A DNA stretch of 64,000 nucleotides, taken from positions 124,001 through 188,000 of the forward strand of contig NZ_JAOBPP010000018.1 of the NCBI RefSeq assembly GCF_025574465.1. The letters are read 5' to 3'. The DNA is from Kordiimonas aestuarii. GTDB taxonomy: Bacteria; Pseudomonadota; Alphaproteobacteria; Sphingomonadales; Kordiimonadaceae. The notes under the pieces are model-generated. The model was not told where the DNA came from. It made no database searches and saw only the letters and a program-made list of their open reading frames with translations. The position numbers and the translations under genes are program-made. Positions within the stretch are counted from its first letter, which is position 1. Every line of letters starts with the position of its first letter. Positions 48,804-56,823 of this stretch are shown here, one piece after another.

Positions 48804-50804
48804 TTAAAGCTTCTCGCGCACCGCTGCAACAAGCGCGTCAGCCGTGATGCCAAAATGCTTGTAAAGTTGGTCCGCAGGCGCTGATGCACCAAAGCTGTCG
48901 ATACCGATATTCACGCCGTCAAGGCCGGTGTATTTAGCCCAGCCATATGAGGAAGCTGCCTCGATTGAGCCACGGACGGTGCCTTCCGGCAGTACGCTCG
49001 CCTTATAAGCAGCGTCCTGCGCGTCAAACAGCTCAAGGCACGGCATGGAAACCACGCGGGTCGGCACGCCGTCCGCTTCCAGCGTCTCGCGGGCGGCAAC
49101 GGCAAGCTCAACCTCAGAGCCGGAGGCCATCAGCACCACCTTTGGCGCACTGGAGGCTTCCTTGAGGATGTACCCACCCTTGGCACAAAGGTTCTCGTCC
49201 GTATGATCAACACGCTGCTGGATGGTACCTTGGCGTGTGAGCGACAGAACGGAAGGTGTTTCCTTGCTCTCGAGCGACAGTGCCCAGCACTCGGCTGTTT
49301 CAACAGCATCACAGGGCCGGAACACGTTCAGGTTCGGCATCGCGCGCAGGCTCGGAATATGTTCCACCGGCTGGTGGGTCGGGCCGTCTTCGCCAAGACC
49401 AATGCTGTCATGCGTCATCACATAGATGGTGCGCTGTTTCATCAGCGCCGCAAGGCGGATCGCCGGACGGGCATAGTCGGTGAACACAAGGAAGGTGCCA
49501 CCATAAGGCACATGCTGGCCATACAGCGAGATACCATTCATCGCCGCGCACATTTCAAACTCGCGGATGCCGTAGTACATGTAACGGCCGGAAAAATCAT
49601 CTGCCGTGATGGGCGCTGTCTGGCTGGTTTTTGTAAGGTTGGAGCCGGTAAGGTCAGCCGAGCCACCGATCGTCTCGGGCACCACGCCATTGATCACTTC
49701 AAGCGCCATCTGGCTTGCCTTGCGGGTAGCAACCTTTACAGGCTCAGCAGCAAGCTTGGCTTTATATTCGTTGATCGCGGCGGTGAAGCCTTTCGGCATG
49801 TCTTTGTTTGCGCGGCGCTCAAAGTCTTCTTTCACGAAAGCGTCGAGACCGTCGAATTTCTTCTTCCACTCAGCCGATACAGTTTTGCCGCGGCTGCCAG
49901 CTTCAAGCCATGCGTCCCGCACATCAGCCGGGATTTCAAACGGAGCATGGTCCCAACCGAGAAATTCACGCGTTGCCTTGATCTCGTCATCACCCAGCGG
50001 CGCACCGTGGGTCGCCGATGTACCCTGTTTGTTGGGGGCACCATAGCCAATGGTGGTGCGGCAAGCGATCATCGAAGGCTGGTCGCTGTTCTTGGCTTCC
50101 TGAATGGCAGCTTCAACGGCTTCCATATCGTGACCGTCAACAGCCTGCACGTGCCAGCCAGCGGCTTCAAAGCGTGCGCCGTGGTCCTCGCTGGTGGAAA
50201 GATCGGTGCCGCCATCGATGGAGATGGAGTTATCGTCCCACAGCACAATCATCTTGGAAAGTTTCAGGTGACCGGCCAGCGAAATTGCTTCCTGGCTCAC
50301 ACCTTCCATCAGGCAACCATCACCAGCCAACACATAGGTATAGTGGTCGGTAATGTCGGTGCCATATTCGGTGTTCGACAGACGTTCTGCAATCGCCATG
50401 CCCACGCTGGTGGCGAGGCCCTGCCCAAGCGGGCCGGTTGTCGTCTCGACACCCGGACATTCGCCAAACTCGGGGTGGCCTGCGGTCGGGCTGTGAAGCT
50501 GGCGGAAATTCTTGAGATCGTCCATCGTCGGGCGCTCATAGCCTGTCAGGTGCAGCAGCGAGTAAATGAGCATGGAGCCGTGACCTGCGGACAGCACAAA
50601 GCGGTCCCGGTTCGGCCATGTTGGCCACGCGGGATCGAAGTTCATGAATTTCGTGAACAGGACCGTTGCCACATCGGCCATGCCCATGGGCATGCCGGGG
50701 TGGCCCGAGTTGGCTTTCTGTACCGCATCCATCGAAAGGGCGCGGATCGCGTTGGCCATACGGGTTTGCAGGAGGTCTTCTTGGCTGATTTCAGTATCGT
50801 GCAT
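48804..50804 (-). CDS. tkt: transketolase
   Basis: A 666-residue thiamine diphosphate enzyme. Motifs: NSGHPGMPMGMADVATVLF, GHGSMLIYSLLHLTGY, GDGCLMEGVSQEAISLAGHL (the TPP GDG...N motif with its metal-binding ligands) and the C-terminal-half Glu motif MCAAMNGISLYG. It transfers two-carbon units in the pentose phosphate cycle. First gene of the sugar-phosphate run; the 276-base gap ahead is shared with the divergent zauP-like gene. Confidence 0.97.
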   Translation of the reverse strand: MHDTEISQEDLLQTRMANAIRALSMDAVQKANSGHPGMPMGMADVATVLFTKFMNFDPAWPTWPNRDRFVLSAGHGSMLIYSLLHLTGYERPTMDDLKNFRQLHSPTAGHPEFGECPGVETTTGPLGQGLATSVGMAIAERLSNTEYGTDITDHYTYVLAGDGCLMEGVSQEAISLAGHLKLSKMIVLWDDNSISIDGGTDLSTSEDHGARFEAAGWHVQAVDGHDMEAVEAAIQEAKNSDQPSMIACRTTIGYGAPNKQGTSATHGAPLGDDEIKATREFLGWDHAPFEIPADVRDAWLEAGSRGKTVSAEWKKKFDGLDAFVKEDFERRANKDMPKGFTAAINEYKAKLAAEPVKVATRKASQMALEVINGVVPETIGGSADLTGSNLTKTSQTAPITADDFSGRYMYYGIREFEMCAAMNGISLYGQHVPYGGTFLVFTDYARPAIRLAALMKQRTIYVMTHDSIGLGEDGPTHQPVEHIPSLRAMPNLNVFRPCDAVETAECWALSLESKETPSVLSLTRQGTIQQRVDHTDENLCAKGGYILKEASSAPKVVLMASGSEVELAVAARETLEADGVPTRVVSMPCLELFDAQDAAYKASVLPEGTVRGSIEAASSYGWAKYTGLDGVNIGIDSFGASAPADQLYKHFGITADALVAAVREKL

Positions 50805-51080
50805 CTTGGTCTACTTGTCTCTGGGGCTGTGCGACCCGCACGCGGCCTTGGTGGTAGCCACGAGAGGAGCGCCGAAAAATTTGGGCCAAAATGGCCGGGA
50901 AGGCCCCGCTAGTCAACCGAGAAGCCGCTTTTAGGCCGGTAAAGCCCGCTTTTATTAGCCGCGGCATGTGCGATGGCGATTGACGCCGCCGCCCCCGAAC
51001 ACCTATCTTCGGCGGAAACATGCCGAATCCGGCCCCGCACACCACTGTGCATCGCGGCTGGCAAATGGGGGACCATAACC

Positions 51081-51590
51081 ATGGCTGACAACAACAAACC
51101 GACCGAGCTTGAAGGTGCCCGCACGCGACTCGAAAGCGCGCTGTCCCGTCTTGCGCAGGGTGTGGCCAGTACACGCGAGACCGTCAACGCCGCCCGCGAG
51201 ATTGCTGAAGAGAAGATGGCGCTCGTGGAACGAGTGACCACGCTTGAGAAGGAAAACCTGAAGCTCCATGAGCAGGTGGCGGCCAATGCGCTGATAGAGG
51301 TACCTGAAGACCAGTCCGAAGCTCTTGCCGCACTGGAGGCGGAAAAAACCGCGCTTGAACAGAACTATCAGCTACTCAAGCGTCAGTATGCCCATCTGCA
51401 GGACGAGCTTGAGGCAATGGAAAATGCCAAGGGCACGGAATGGAATGGTGATGACGCAAGCCCGGAACTTGCGGCGGAAAATGCCAGGCTCAAGAACCGC
51501 ATCACGGAACTTGAGGCTGAGCGCAGCGGTGTGCGGGCGGAGCTGGACGGCGCAATCGGCCGCCTTGAAACCATGGTAGGGAGTGCATAA
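51081..51590 (+). CDS. coiled-coil protein upstream of ZapA (ZauP-like)
   Basis: A 169-residue cytoplasmic protein, nearly all coiled coil (VTTLEKENLKLHEQVAA, ALEAEKTALEQNYQLLKRQYAHLQDELEAME). The start at 51081 (ATGGCTGAC) replaces a longer frame that would begin in the promoter region. It ends three bases before the zapA ATG. In Caulobacter the protein encoded just upstream of ZapA, ZauP, forms a pair with it that sharpens the FtsZ ring. Position and coil content make the same role likely here; I cannot confirm sequence similarity. Confidence 0.75.
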   Translation: MADNNKPTELEGARTRLESALSRLAQGVASTRETVNAAREIAEEKMALVERVTTLEKENLKLHEQVAANALIEVPEDQSEALAALEAEKTALEQNYQLLKRQYAHLQDELEAMENAKGTEWNGDDASPELAAENARLKNRITELEAERSGVRAELDGAIGRLETMVGSA

Positions 51591-51592
51591 AA

Positions 51593-51910
51593 ATGGCGCA
51601 GATCAATGTATCAGTTAACGGCAAGACCTACCCGCTTGTATGCGCGGAAGGCGATCAGGAGCGCCTCACCAAACTGGCGACCTATGTGAATGACAAATGC
51701 AAGGACCTGACATCCAAGCTTGGCCATGTGGCGGAAAACCGCCTGCTGCTGATGGCTGCGGTGCTGATCGCGGACGAACTGCATGACAGCATGTCCACTG
51801 GCGGTGGTCCCGGCCTGGTAGGCGGTCTGACAGAAGCAGACATGGCGACGGTCCTCAATGAAGTGGCGGCTGAAGTTGAAGGCATCACCGACCGGCTGAG
51901 TGCGGGTTAG
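51593..51910 (+). CDS. zapA: cell division protein ZapA
   Basis: A 105-residue FtsZ-ring protein. VSVNGKTYPLVCAEGDQERLTKLATYVND and a following helix (ENRLLLMAAVLIADELHD) match the N-terminal ZapA domain and dimer helix. It cross-links FtsZ filaments. It is translationally close to the ZauP-like gene (stop and start two bases apart) and is followed 15 bases on by a methyltransferase gene. Confidence 0.93.
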   Translation: MAQINVSVNGKTYPLVCAEGDQERLTKLATYVNDKCKDLTSKLGHVAENRLLLMAAVLIADELHDSMSTGGGPGLVGGLTEADMATVLNEVAAEVEGITDRLSAG

Positions 51911-51925
51911 GAAGCAAGGCGATTC

Positions 51926-52684
51926 ATGAACCAAGTTTCAGTCAATTTGAAAACCGGTAGCAAGGCAGAACTGCGAATGGTGGAAGATCATCTGCTCAGG
52001 CAGCCACGCAACAAGGACGTGGCCGCCAAGCTGATGCGTATTCATGAGGCACTGGCCACGCGGGAATTCCCCGACCTTGAGTATAAAAACTACCTGAGCA
52101 CCAAACACAAGGCAGGCGTTAGAGACTATCTGGAAGTTGGCGTGCGCTGGGGTGACGCGCTGATGCTGGCGGCACCCGGCTGCAAGGCCGTTGGCGTGGA
52201 CCCGGCCTTTGACATCAAGCACCCGCTTGAGTGTGAGCCCACACTCTATGGCATGCTGAGCGACGATTTTTTCTTCGAGCACAGCGAACGATACGCGCAG
52301 GCGTTTGACCTGATCTTCCTTGATGGCCTGCACGAAGCCCGCCAGACAGCGAAGGACATTTATCACGCGCTTTCTGTGCTGAAACCAGGCGGTGAGATCC
52401 TGTCACATGACGTGCTGCCAATCTCGCTTGCTGTTGCCACGCCAACGCAGCAGACCCGCTTCTGGACCGGCAACGTATGGCAGGCGGCCTATGCCTTTGC
52501 GCACAAGGACTTCCCACTGAAGTGGGAATTTATCGAGGCGCACCCAAGTGGCTTGTTCCGGCTTTATGACATCGACCCCGATTGCCGCCCCTCACGCCAG
52601 TTGATCATGGAGCGTGTCGCCGAAGCTTCAGCAATGAAGTTCAACGACGCGGGCGAGCTGCTTGACTTCCTGCGCAGCCTTTAG
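51926..52684 (+). CDS. class I SAM-dependent methyltransferase-like protein
   Basis: A 252-residue protein. A helical N-terminal part (1-60) is followed by a Rossmann-type fold: YLEVGVRWGDALMLAAP (motif I), AVGVDPAF (acidic end of strand 2) and DLIFLDGLHEARQTAKDIYHAL, the Asp-His pattern of class 24 methyltransferases. PGGEILSHDVLP follows. Substrate unknown. Its place between zapA and the 6S RNA is unusual; in many alphaproteobacteria the 6S RNA follows zapA directly. Confidence 0.82.
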   Translation: MNQVSVNLKTGSKAELRMVEDHLLRQPRNKDVAAKLMRIHEALATREFPDLEYKNYLSTKHKAGVRDYLEVGVRWGDALMLAAPGCKAVGVDPAFDIKHPLECEPTLYGMLSDDFFFEHSERYAQAFDLIFLDGLHEARQTAKDIYHALSVLKPGGEILSHDVLPISLAVATPTQQTRFWTGNVWQAAYAFAHKDFPLKWEFIEAHPSGLFRLYDIDPDCRPSRQLIMERVAEASAMKFNDAGELLDFLRSL

Positions 52685-52771
52685 GCACACATCACAATCG
52701 GGGTAGCGCGCACGCCTGCTATTGCATAGTGGCGCGTGAAGGCTTACATACACGCCCGCGGGCTCTGCACT

Positions 52772-52920
52772 GTGCGTGCGATACGCAGTAACCCCTGGGG
52801 CTATAAATACCTCTAGGGAGCTGTCCCTGGGCGGGACCGTGGTCCCATCCAAACGGCGCCCACCTGACTTGTCAGGTTCCAGAGGGTACAAACTTCAAAC
52901 GGCAGTCGCGGTCCCCGCAC
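52772..52920 (+). ncRNA. ssrS: 6S RNA
   Basis: About 149 bases just ahead of the 5-formyl-THF cyclo-ligase gene, the classical location. The 3' half lines up with E. coli 6S: a short hairpin (ACCTGACTTGTCAGGTT), then GGGTACAAAC, then GGCAGTCGCGG near the end, like GGGTTACAGCC-GCGGCGGCATCT. The 5' end GTGCG-TGCGA can pair with TCGCG-CGCAC to close the long rod. A central GGGACCGTGGTCCC hairpin lies in the middle. 6S RNA binds sigma-70 RNA polymerase and holds it in stationary phase. End points are approximate. Confidence 0.75.
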
Positions 52921-52958
52921 CCACAACCCAACAAACCACCCTCAGGAACGCCAATACC

Positions 52959-53540
52959 ATGACCACCGTCCAAGACAAAATGACGATGCGGGAAGACGCA
53001 AAACGCATTCGTATGGGCGCGCATGAGATGTATGGCATCAAGGCGGCGGAAGCTGCAGCACGCCATGGTCTTGGGCTTTTCAACAGTTTTGAGAAACAGG
53101 CCATCATCGGTGCGTACCTGCCGATGGGTGATGAGCTTGATCCCAGATTCCTGATGCACGCCCTCGCCCGCGCGGGCTACCGCACCGCACTGCCGGTGGT
53201 GACCGCGAAGGCAACGCCGCTGAGCTTCCGCCTGTGGGCGGAGGGGGACCCGCTGGACGCTGGCCCCTTTGGCACCATGCATCCAACCGCCGAAGCCCCC
53301 GACGTGGTGCCCAGCGCGCTGATTGTGCCCCTGCTTGCCTATGACGCGGACTGTTACCGCCTTGGCTGGGGCGGCGGCTATTATGACCGCACGCTTGCCA
53401 TGCACAGCGAGATAAAGGCTTTTGGCTTTGCCTTTGGCGCCCAAATCGTTGATCATGTGCCCAGAGAGGCGCACGACTGGCCGCTTCAGGGCGTGATCAC
53501 CGAAGAAGGCGTGATTCTGCCACGCAAGCAGGCTGTATAG
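52959..53540 (+). CDS. 5-formyltetrahydrofolate cyclo-ligase
   Basis: A 193-residue enzyme. The start at 52959 (MTTVQDKMTM) is used because the longer frame runs back across the 6S RNA. ADE-like N-terminus (RMGAHEMYG), AYLPMGDELDPRFLM and the signature LGWGGGYYDRTLAM identify the family. It converts 5-formyl-THF to methenyl-THF. The 6S RNA ends 38 bases upstream, as in the ygfA locus of E. coli, where the two are on one transcript. Confidence 0.93.
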   Translation: MTTVQDKMTMREDAKRIRMGAHEMYGIKAAEAAARHGLGLFNSFEKQAIIGAYLPMGDELDPRFLMHALARAGYRTALPVVTAKATPLSFRLWAEGDPLDAGPFGTMHPTAEAPDVVPSALIVPLLAYDADCYRLGWGGGYYDRTLAMHSEIKAFGFAFGAQIVDHVPREAHDWPLQGVITEEGVILPRKQAV

Positions 53541-53580
53541 CCGTCACCGCGCCATAACCAACCAGTAGGCACTGATTTTT

Positions 53581-54396
53581 ATGCGACTTTTGTTTTTGGG
53601 TGACCTCATGGGCCGGTCCGGCCGCACTGCCGCCGATAGCGCCCTGCCCACCTTGCGCGAGAAACTGAAACTCGATTTTGTTGTCGTTAACGGCGAAAAC
53701 GCCGCCTCGGGCTTTGGCATCACCAGCAAGATCGCCGGCAGCACCATTCAGGCTGGCGCCGATGTGATCTCCGGCGGCAACCACACCTTCGACCAGAAGG
53801 AAATCCTGTCTGCGATTGACAATGACGACCGTATCTTGAGGCCGATCAACTATCCCGAAGGCACGCCGGGGCGCGGCTTCGCGCTTTATAATGCCCCCAG
53901 GGGCAAAAAGGTGCTGGTCATCAACGCCATGGGCCGCGTGTTCATGAACGCAATGGAATGCCCGTTCCGCGCCGTTGATGCGGTGCTCAAAAAATACCGC
54001 CTTGGTGTGACGGCCAACGCCATTATCGTGGATTTTCACGGCGAGGCCACGTCAGAGAAAATGGCCATGGGCCACTTCCTTGACGGCCGCGTCAGCCTTG
54101 TTGTCGGCACCCACAGCCATGTGCCCACCGCAGACTGCCAGATATTGGATGGCGGCACCGCCTACCAGACGGACGCAGGCATGTGCGGCGACTATAACAG
54201 CGTGATTGGCATGAATAAGGAAGAGCCCATCAGCCGCTTCCTGACCAAAATGAACAAGGAACGCTACAGCCCCGCCGACGGCGAGGCCACCATCTGCGGC
54301 ACCTTCGTCGAAACCGACGACCGCACAGGCCTCGCGAAGCGCATCGAGCCGCTCAGGATGGGCCCACGCCTGATGGAGCATGTGCCGAGCCTCTAA
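53581..54396 (+). CDS. TIGR00282/YmdB-family metallophosphoesterase
   Basis: A 271-residue metal-dependent phosphodiesterase. MRLLFLGDLMGRSGR, VVNGENAASGFGIT, ISGGNHTFDQKE, VDFHGEATSEKMAMGHFLDGRVSLVVGTHSHVPTAD and TDAGMCGDYNSVIG are the metal-site blocks of the family. Bacillus YmdB has 2',3'-cyclic nucleotide phosphodiesterase activity. It lies 40 bases after the cyclo-ligase gene and may share its transcript with the 6S RNA. A REPIN-like doublet follows its stop. Confidence 0.92.
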   Translation: MRLLFLGDLMGRSGRTAADSALPTLREKLKLDFVVVNGENAASGFGITSKIAGSTIQAGADVISGGNHTFDQKEILSAIDNDDRILRPINYPEGTPGRGFALYNAPRGKKVLVINAMGRVFMNAMECPFRAVDAVLKKYRLGVTANAIIVDFHGEATSEKMAMGHFLDGRVSLVVGTHSHVPTADCQILDGGTAYQTDAGMCGDYNSVIGMNKEEPISRFLTKMNKERYSPADGEATICGTFVETDDRTGLAKRIEPLRMGPRLMEHVPSL

Positions 54397-54410
54397 GCCT
54401 CGCCACACGT

Positions 54411-54498
54411 CGTCATTCGACGACTTGATCGGCGAATCCACACCCGCCAACGCACCCCAACGCCACCATGGACTCACCGGTCAAGCCGGTGAGTGACG
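54411..54498. repeat. REPIN-like inverted doublet of a 30-base palindromic repeat
   Basis: Two 30-base units (54411-54440 and 54469-54498) in opposite orientation with a 28-base spacer. Read in the same sense, each runs TGGA, a stem, TCAAG in the loop, the complementary stem, TGACG. Unit 2 has ACTCACCGG paired with CCGGTGAGT. Unit 1 (reversed) has TTCGCCGATCAAGTCGTCGAA. Identical ends and loop with compensating stem changes show they belong to one family. It fills the gap between the phosphodiesterase and the response-regulator gene (convergent). Confidence 0.7.
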
Positions 54499-54669
54499 GG
54501 AGGGAGAAAAGGCAGAAGAGTATACTGTTTTGCGTCAGACACACCATGAAACTAAGGCCGGACAAATCCATCATTCCGCCAGTCAGCGGTATCAGATTGC
54601 ACCGCAGACACAAGCTCATTAATGGATTTTATTTCCTTCGTTTGCATCTACTCCCCCTACCATTTCACC

Positions 54670-55482
54670 TCACAAAAAGCGCCCAACTACATCTTTATAC
54701 GACCGGCTGACCTTCAGCTCGGTGCCGTTTTCAAGGGTGAGGAAACATTCGCCGTTTGAATGCGGTTTCACTTCGCGCACCTTGTCGAGGTTGACGATGG
54801 TGGAGCGGTGAACGCGCTGGAAGATTTTGGGGTCAAGCCGGCGTTCCATGGTTTTCATCGTCTCACGCAGGATGTGGGTTTTCGCCCCCACGTGAATGCA
54901 CATATAATCGCCCGCCGCGTCGATGAAATCCACGTCCGCCACATCGACAATGGTGATATGGCCGCGGTCCTTGATGCGCAGGTGCGGGTCAAAGCGCGCT
55001 TCCTTGCTTTCGACCGGTTTTTCCAGAAGCGCGGTCAGCGCCTCCACCGGCGGGTCCTGCAGGTTTTCGATCAGTTCCACAAGGCGGGCGTTCTGCTCAA
55101 TCGCCACCCGCTGCGCCATATGCTCGCGCACGCGGCCCATGGCCTCGCTCAGGCGTTCTTCCTCCACCGGTTTGAGCAGGTAATCAAGCGCGTGGGCCTC
55201 AAAGGCCTCAAGCGCATACTGGTCATAGGCAGTGACAAACACCACGAGCGGGATTTCGGCTTCGCCCACCAGCGAACGCAACACCGAAAAACCGTCAAAA
55301 CCCGGCATCTGGATATCGAGGAACACAAGGTCCGGCTTCAGTTCCTTGATGGCGCGCACGGCTTCCCGTCCGTTGGAGCAAGTGTCCACCACCTCCACGT
55401 CCTCAAAAGGTTTCAGCCGGATCGACAGCCCGCGAATGGCGAGCGGTTCATCATCTACCAGTATCGTGCGAATTTTAGCCAT
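54670..55482 (-). CDS. LytTR-family response regulator
   Basis: A 270-residue regulator. Receiver domain at about 1-120 (TILVDDEPLAIRG, phosphoacceptor Asp in LVFLDIQMPGFDG, VTAYDQYALEAF, LLKPV). A linker joins it to a LytTR DNA-binding domain (about 165-270; DFIDAAGDYMCIHVG, RVHRSTIVNLDKV, LENGTELKVSRSYKDVV). It is last in the permease-adaptor-kinase-regulator run and 80 bases after the kinase stop. It is likely phosphorylated by that kinase. Confidence 0.94.
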   Translation of the reverse strand: MAKIRTILVDDEPLAIRGLSIRLKPFEDVEVVDTCSNGREAVRAIKELKPDLVFLDIQMPGFDGFSVLRSLVGEAEIPLVVFVTAYDQYALEAFEAHALDYLLKPVEEERLSEAMGRVREHMAQRVAIEQNARLVELIENLQDPPVEALTALLEKPVESKEARFDPHLRIKDRGHITIVDVADVDFIDAAGDYMCIHVGAKTHILRETMKTMERRLDPKIFQRVHRSTIVNLDKVREVKPHSNGECFLTLENGTELKVSRSYKDVVGRFL

Positions 55483-55527
55483 AAAATCAGTCCCGTAGGT
55501 CTTTGCGCCACAAGCGCTCCCGCCTTG

Positions 55528-55563
55528 CGATTCCCAGTCTTACGATTCCCAGTCTTACGATTC
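55528..55563. repeat. 15-base tandem repeat between kinase and regulator genes
   Basis: CGATTCCCAGTCTTA twice in a row (55528-55542, 55543-55557), then the first part of a third copy that ends at the kinase stop codon. Confidence 0.8.
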
Positions 55564-56795
55564 TAGGAGCGTTTTTCCCGTTCACAAGGAATTTCAATAA
55601 AAATACCCAGGCCCCGTGGCTCCCGGTTCTGGAGCGTGAAGCGGTGCCGTGGTCCGTAAATCTGCATCAGGCGTTCTTTGGTGTTGACGATCCCAACCCC
55701 CGAGCCTGACTGGCTGACGATGTTGCCAAGGTCGGCGATACCAGGGCCGTCGTCCTTCAACACCACCACCAGCTTATCGCCGTCCACATGCGCGCTGACA
55801 CAGATAGTGCCCCCCTCGATCGAAGGCGCGATGGCATATTTGATCGCGTTCTCGATAAGCGGCTGTAATAAAAGGCTGGGGATCAGCGCGGTTTTGGCGT
55901 CGTCATCAATGTCAAAATTGACCGTCAGCCGGTCTTCAAAACGCACATTCTCGATATCGAGGTAAAGCCCAAGGGCATAGAGCTCCTGCTCCAGCGTGAT
56001 GCGCTGGGTGGGCTGGTTGACCAGCGTGAAGCGCAGGAAGCTCGACAGCTTGGTCAGCATCTTGTTGGCGTCCGTCTCCGCCCGTTCCAGCACAAGGGTG
56101 GAGATAGCGTTCAGCGTGTTAAACAGGAAATGCGGGTTAAGCTGGTACCGGAGCATCTTGAGCTGCGCCTGATGCGCCATGGCCGTGGCCTTCAACACCT
56201 GTTCCTGCTGTTCACGCATGCTTTGGTAATAGTGATAGCCAAAATAAAGCGCCGACCAGGCGAACAGGGCCGTGGTCTCAAACATGGCGTTGCCAAACAT
56301 CTCAAGCCCCGAGAAGGGCGGCAGGCCGGGCACAATGCGCGGCGCGATGTAAAGCTCGATCATCGAGAACAAAAGCCCGCACGCCCCGCAGATGGAAACC
56401 ACAAACAAAAGAAGCCACTGCAGCGGCCAGTTACGCGCCATGCGGTACAGCTGGCGCAGCATGGTGGTCATCGACAGGCCGACAAGCGCCGCGGCGATAA
56501 TCACCCATGAGAAATAATAAAGGTCTTGGCCATTGGTGATGGCCTGAAAGGTACGCAGGAAGCTATAGCCTATCCAGCCCCCAACCTGAAATGTCCAGAA
56601 TGTGCGTTCTTTTGACCCTAATAGACTGTCCATACGCGACAGCTGCCCCCGACGTTCCCTGATTTCAAACTCCGGGTTTTCCAAACTGTCATTAGAAAAC
56701 CCGCGGGCGGGGACGTCGAATACCGCCCCCGCATCGCGGGCATTATGGGCCCCTTGGGGCCCTTCGCCAACACTGTTTTTGTCAACGCTTGCCAT
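55563..56795 (-). CDS. LytS-type sensor histidine kinase (HisKA_7TM-less, four or more membrane helices)
   Basis: A 410-residue kinase of the LytS/YehU class. A charged N-terminus (1-55) comes first, then membrane helices at about 65-205. The histidine motif QLNPHFLFNTLNAIS follows, with His222, and then the ATP-binding part (LLLQPLIENAIKYAI, DDGPGI, GVGIVNTKERL). An internal start at 56633 (MDSLLG) is possible. It starts 28 bases after the RND adaptor stop, which implies one operon, so signal sensing and efflux are transcribed together. Confidence 0.9.
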   Translation of the reverse strand: MASVDKNSVGEGPQGAHNARDAGAVFDVPARGFSNDSLENPEFEIRERRGQLSRMDSLLGSKERTFWTFQVGGWIGYSFLRTFQAITNGQDLYYFSWVIIAAALVGLSMTTMLRQLYRMARNWPLQWLLLFVVSICGACGLLFSMIELYIAPRIVPGLPPFSGLEMFGNAMFETTALFAWSALYFGYHYYQSMREQQEQVLKATAMAHQAQLKMLRYQLNPHFLFNTLNAISTLVLERAETDANKMLTKLSSFLRFTLVNQPTQRITLEQELYALGLYLDIENVRFEDRLTVNFDIDDDAKTALIPSLLLQPLIENAIKYAIAPSIEGGTICVSAHVDGDKLVVVLKDDGPGIADLGNIVSQSGSGVGIVNTKERLMQIYGPRHRFTLQNREPRGLGIFIEIPCEREKRS

Positions 56796-56823
56796 CTGCT
56801 ACTCGAAACACGGCGAAAGGCGT

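Noticed and set aside
49203..50912. 569-residue open frame opposite transketolase
   Set aside because: It is the mirror of a GC-rich, strongly coding gene (tkt); translated composition is rich in His, Arg and Cys as expected from an antisense shadow.
50973..51080. 36-residue extension of the ZauP-like protein
   Set aside because: It lies in the shared promoter region with tkt; the shorter start at 51081 fits the coiled-coil start better.
52776..52958. N-terminal extension of 5-formyl-THF cyclo-ligase
   Set aside because: The extra 61 codons coincide with the 6S RNA, and the family starts at about MTMREDAKR.
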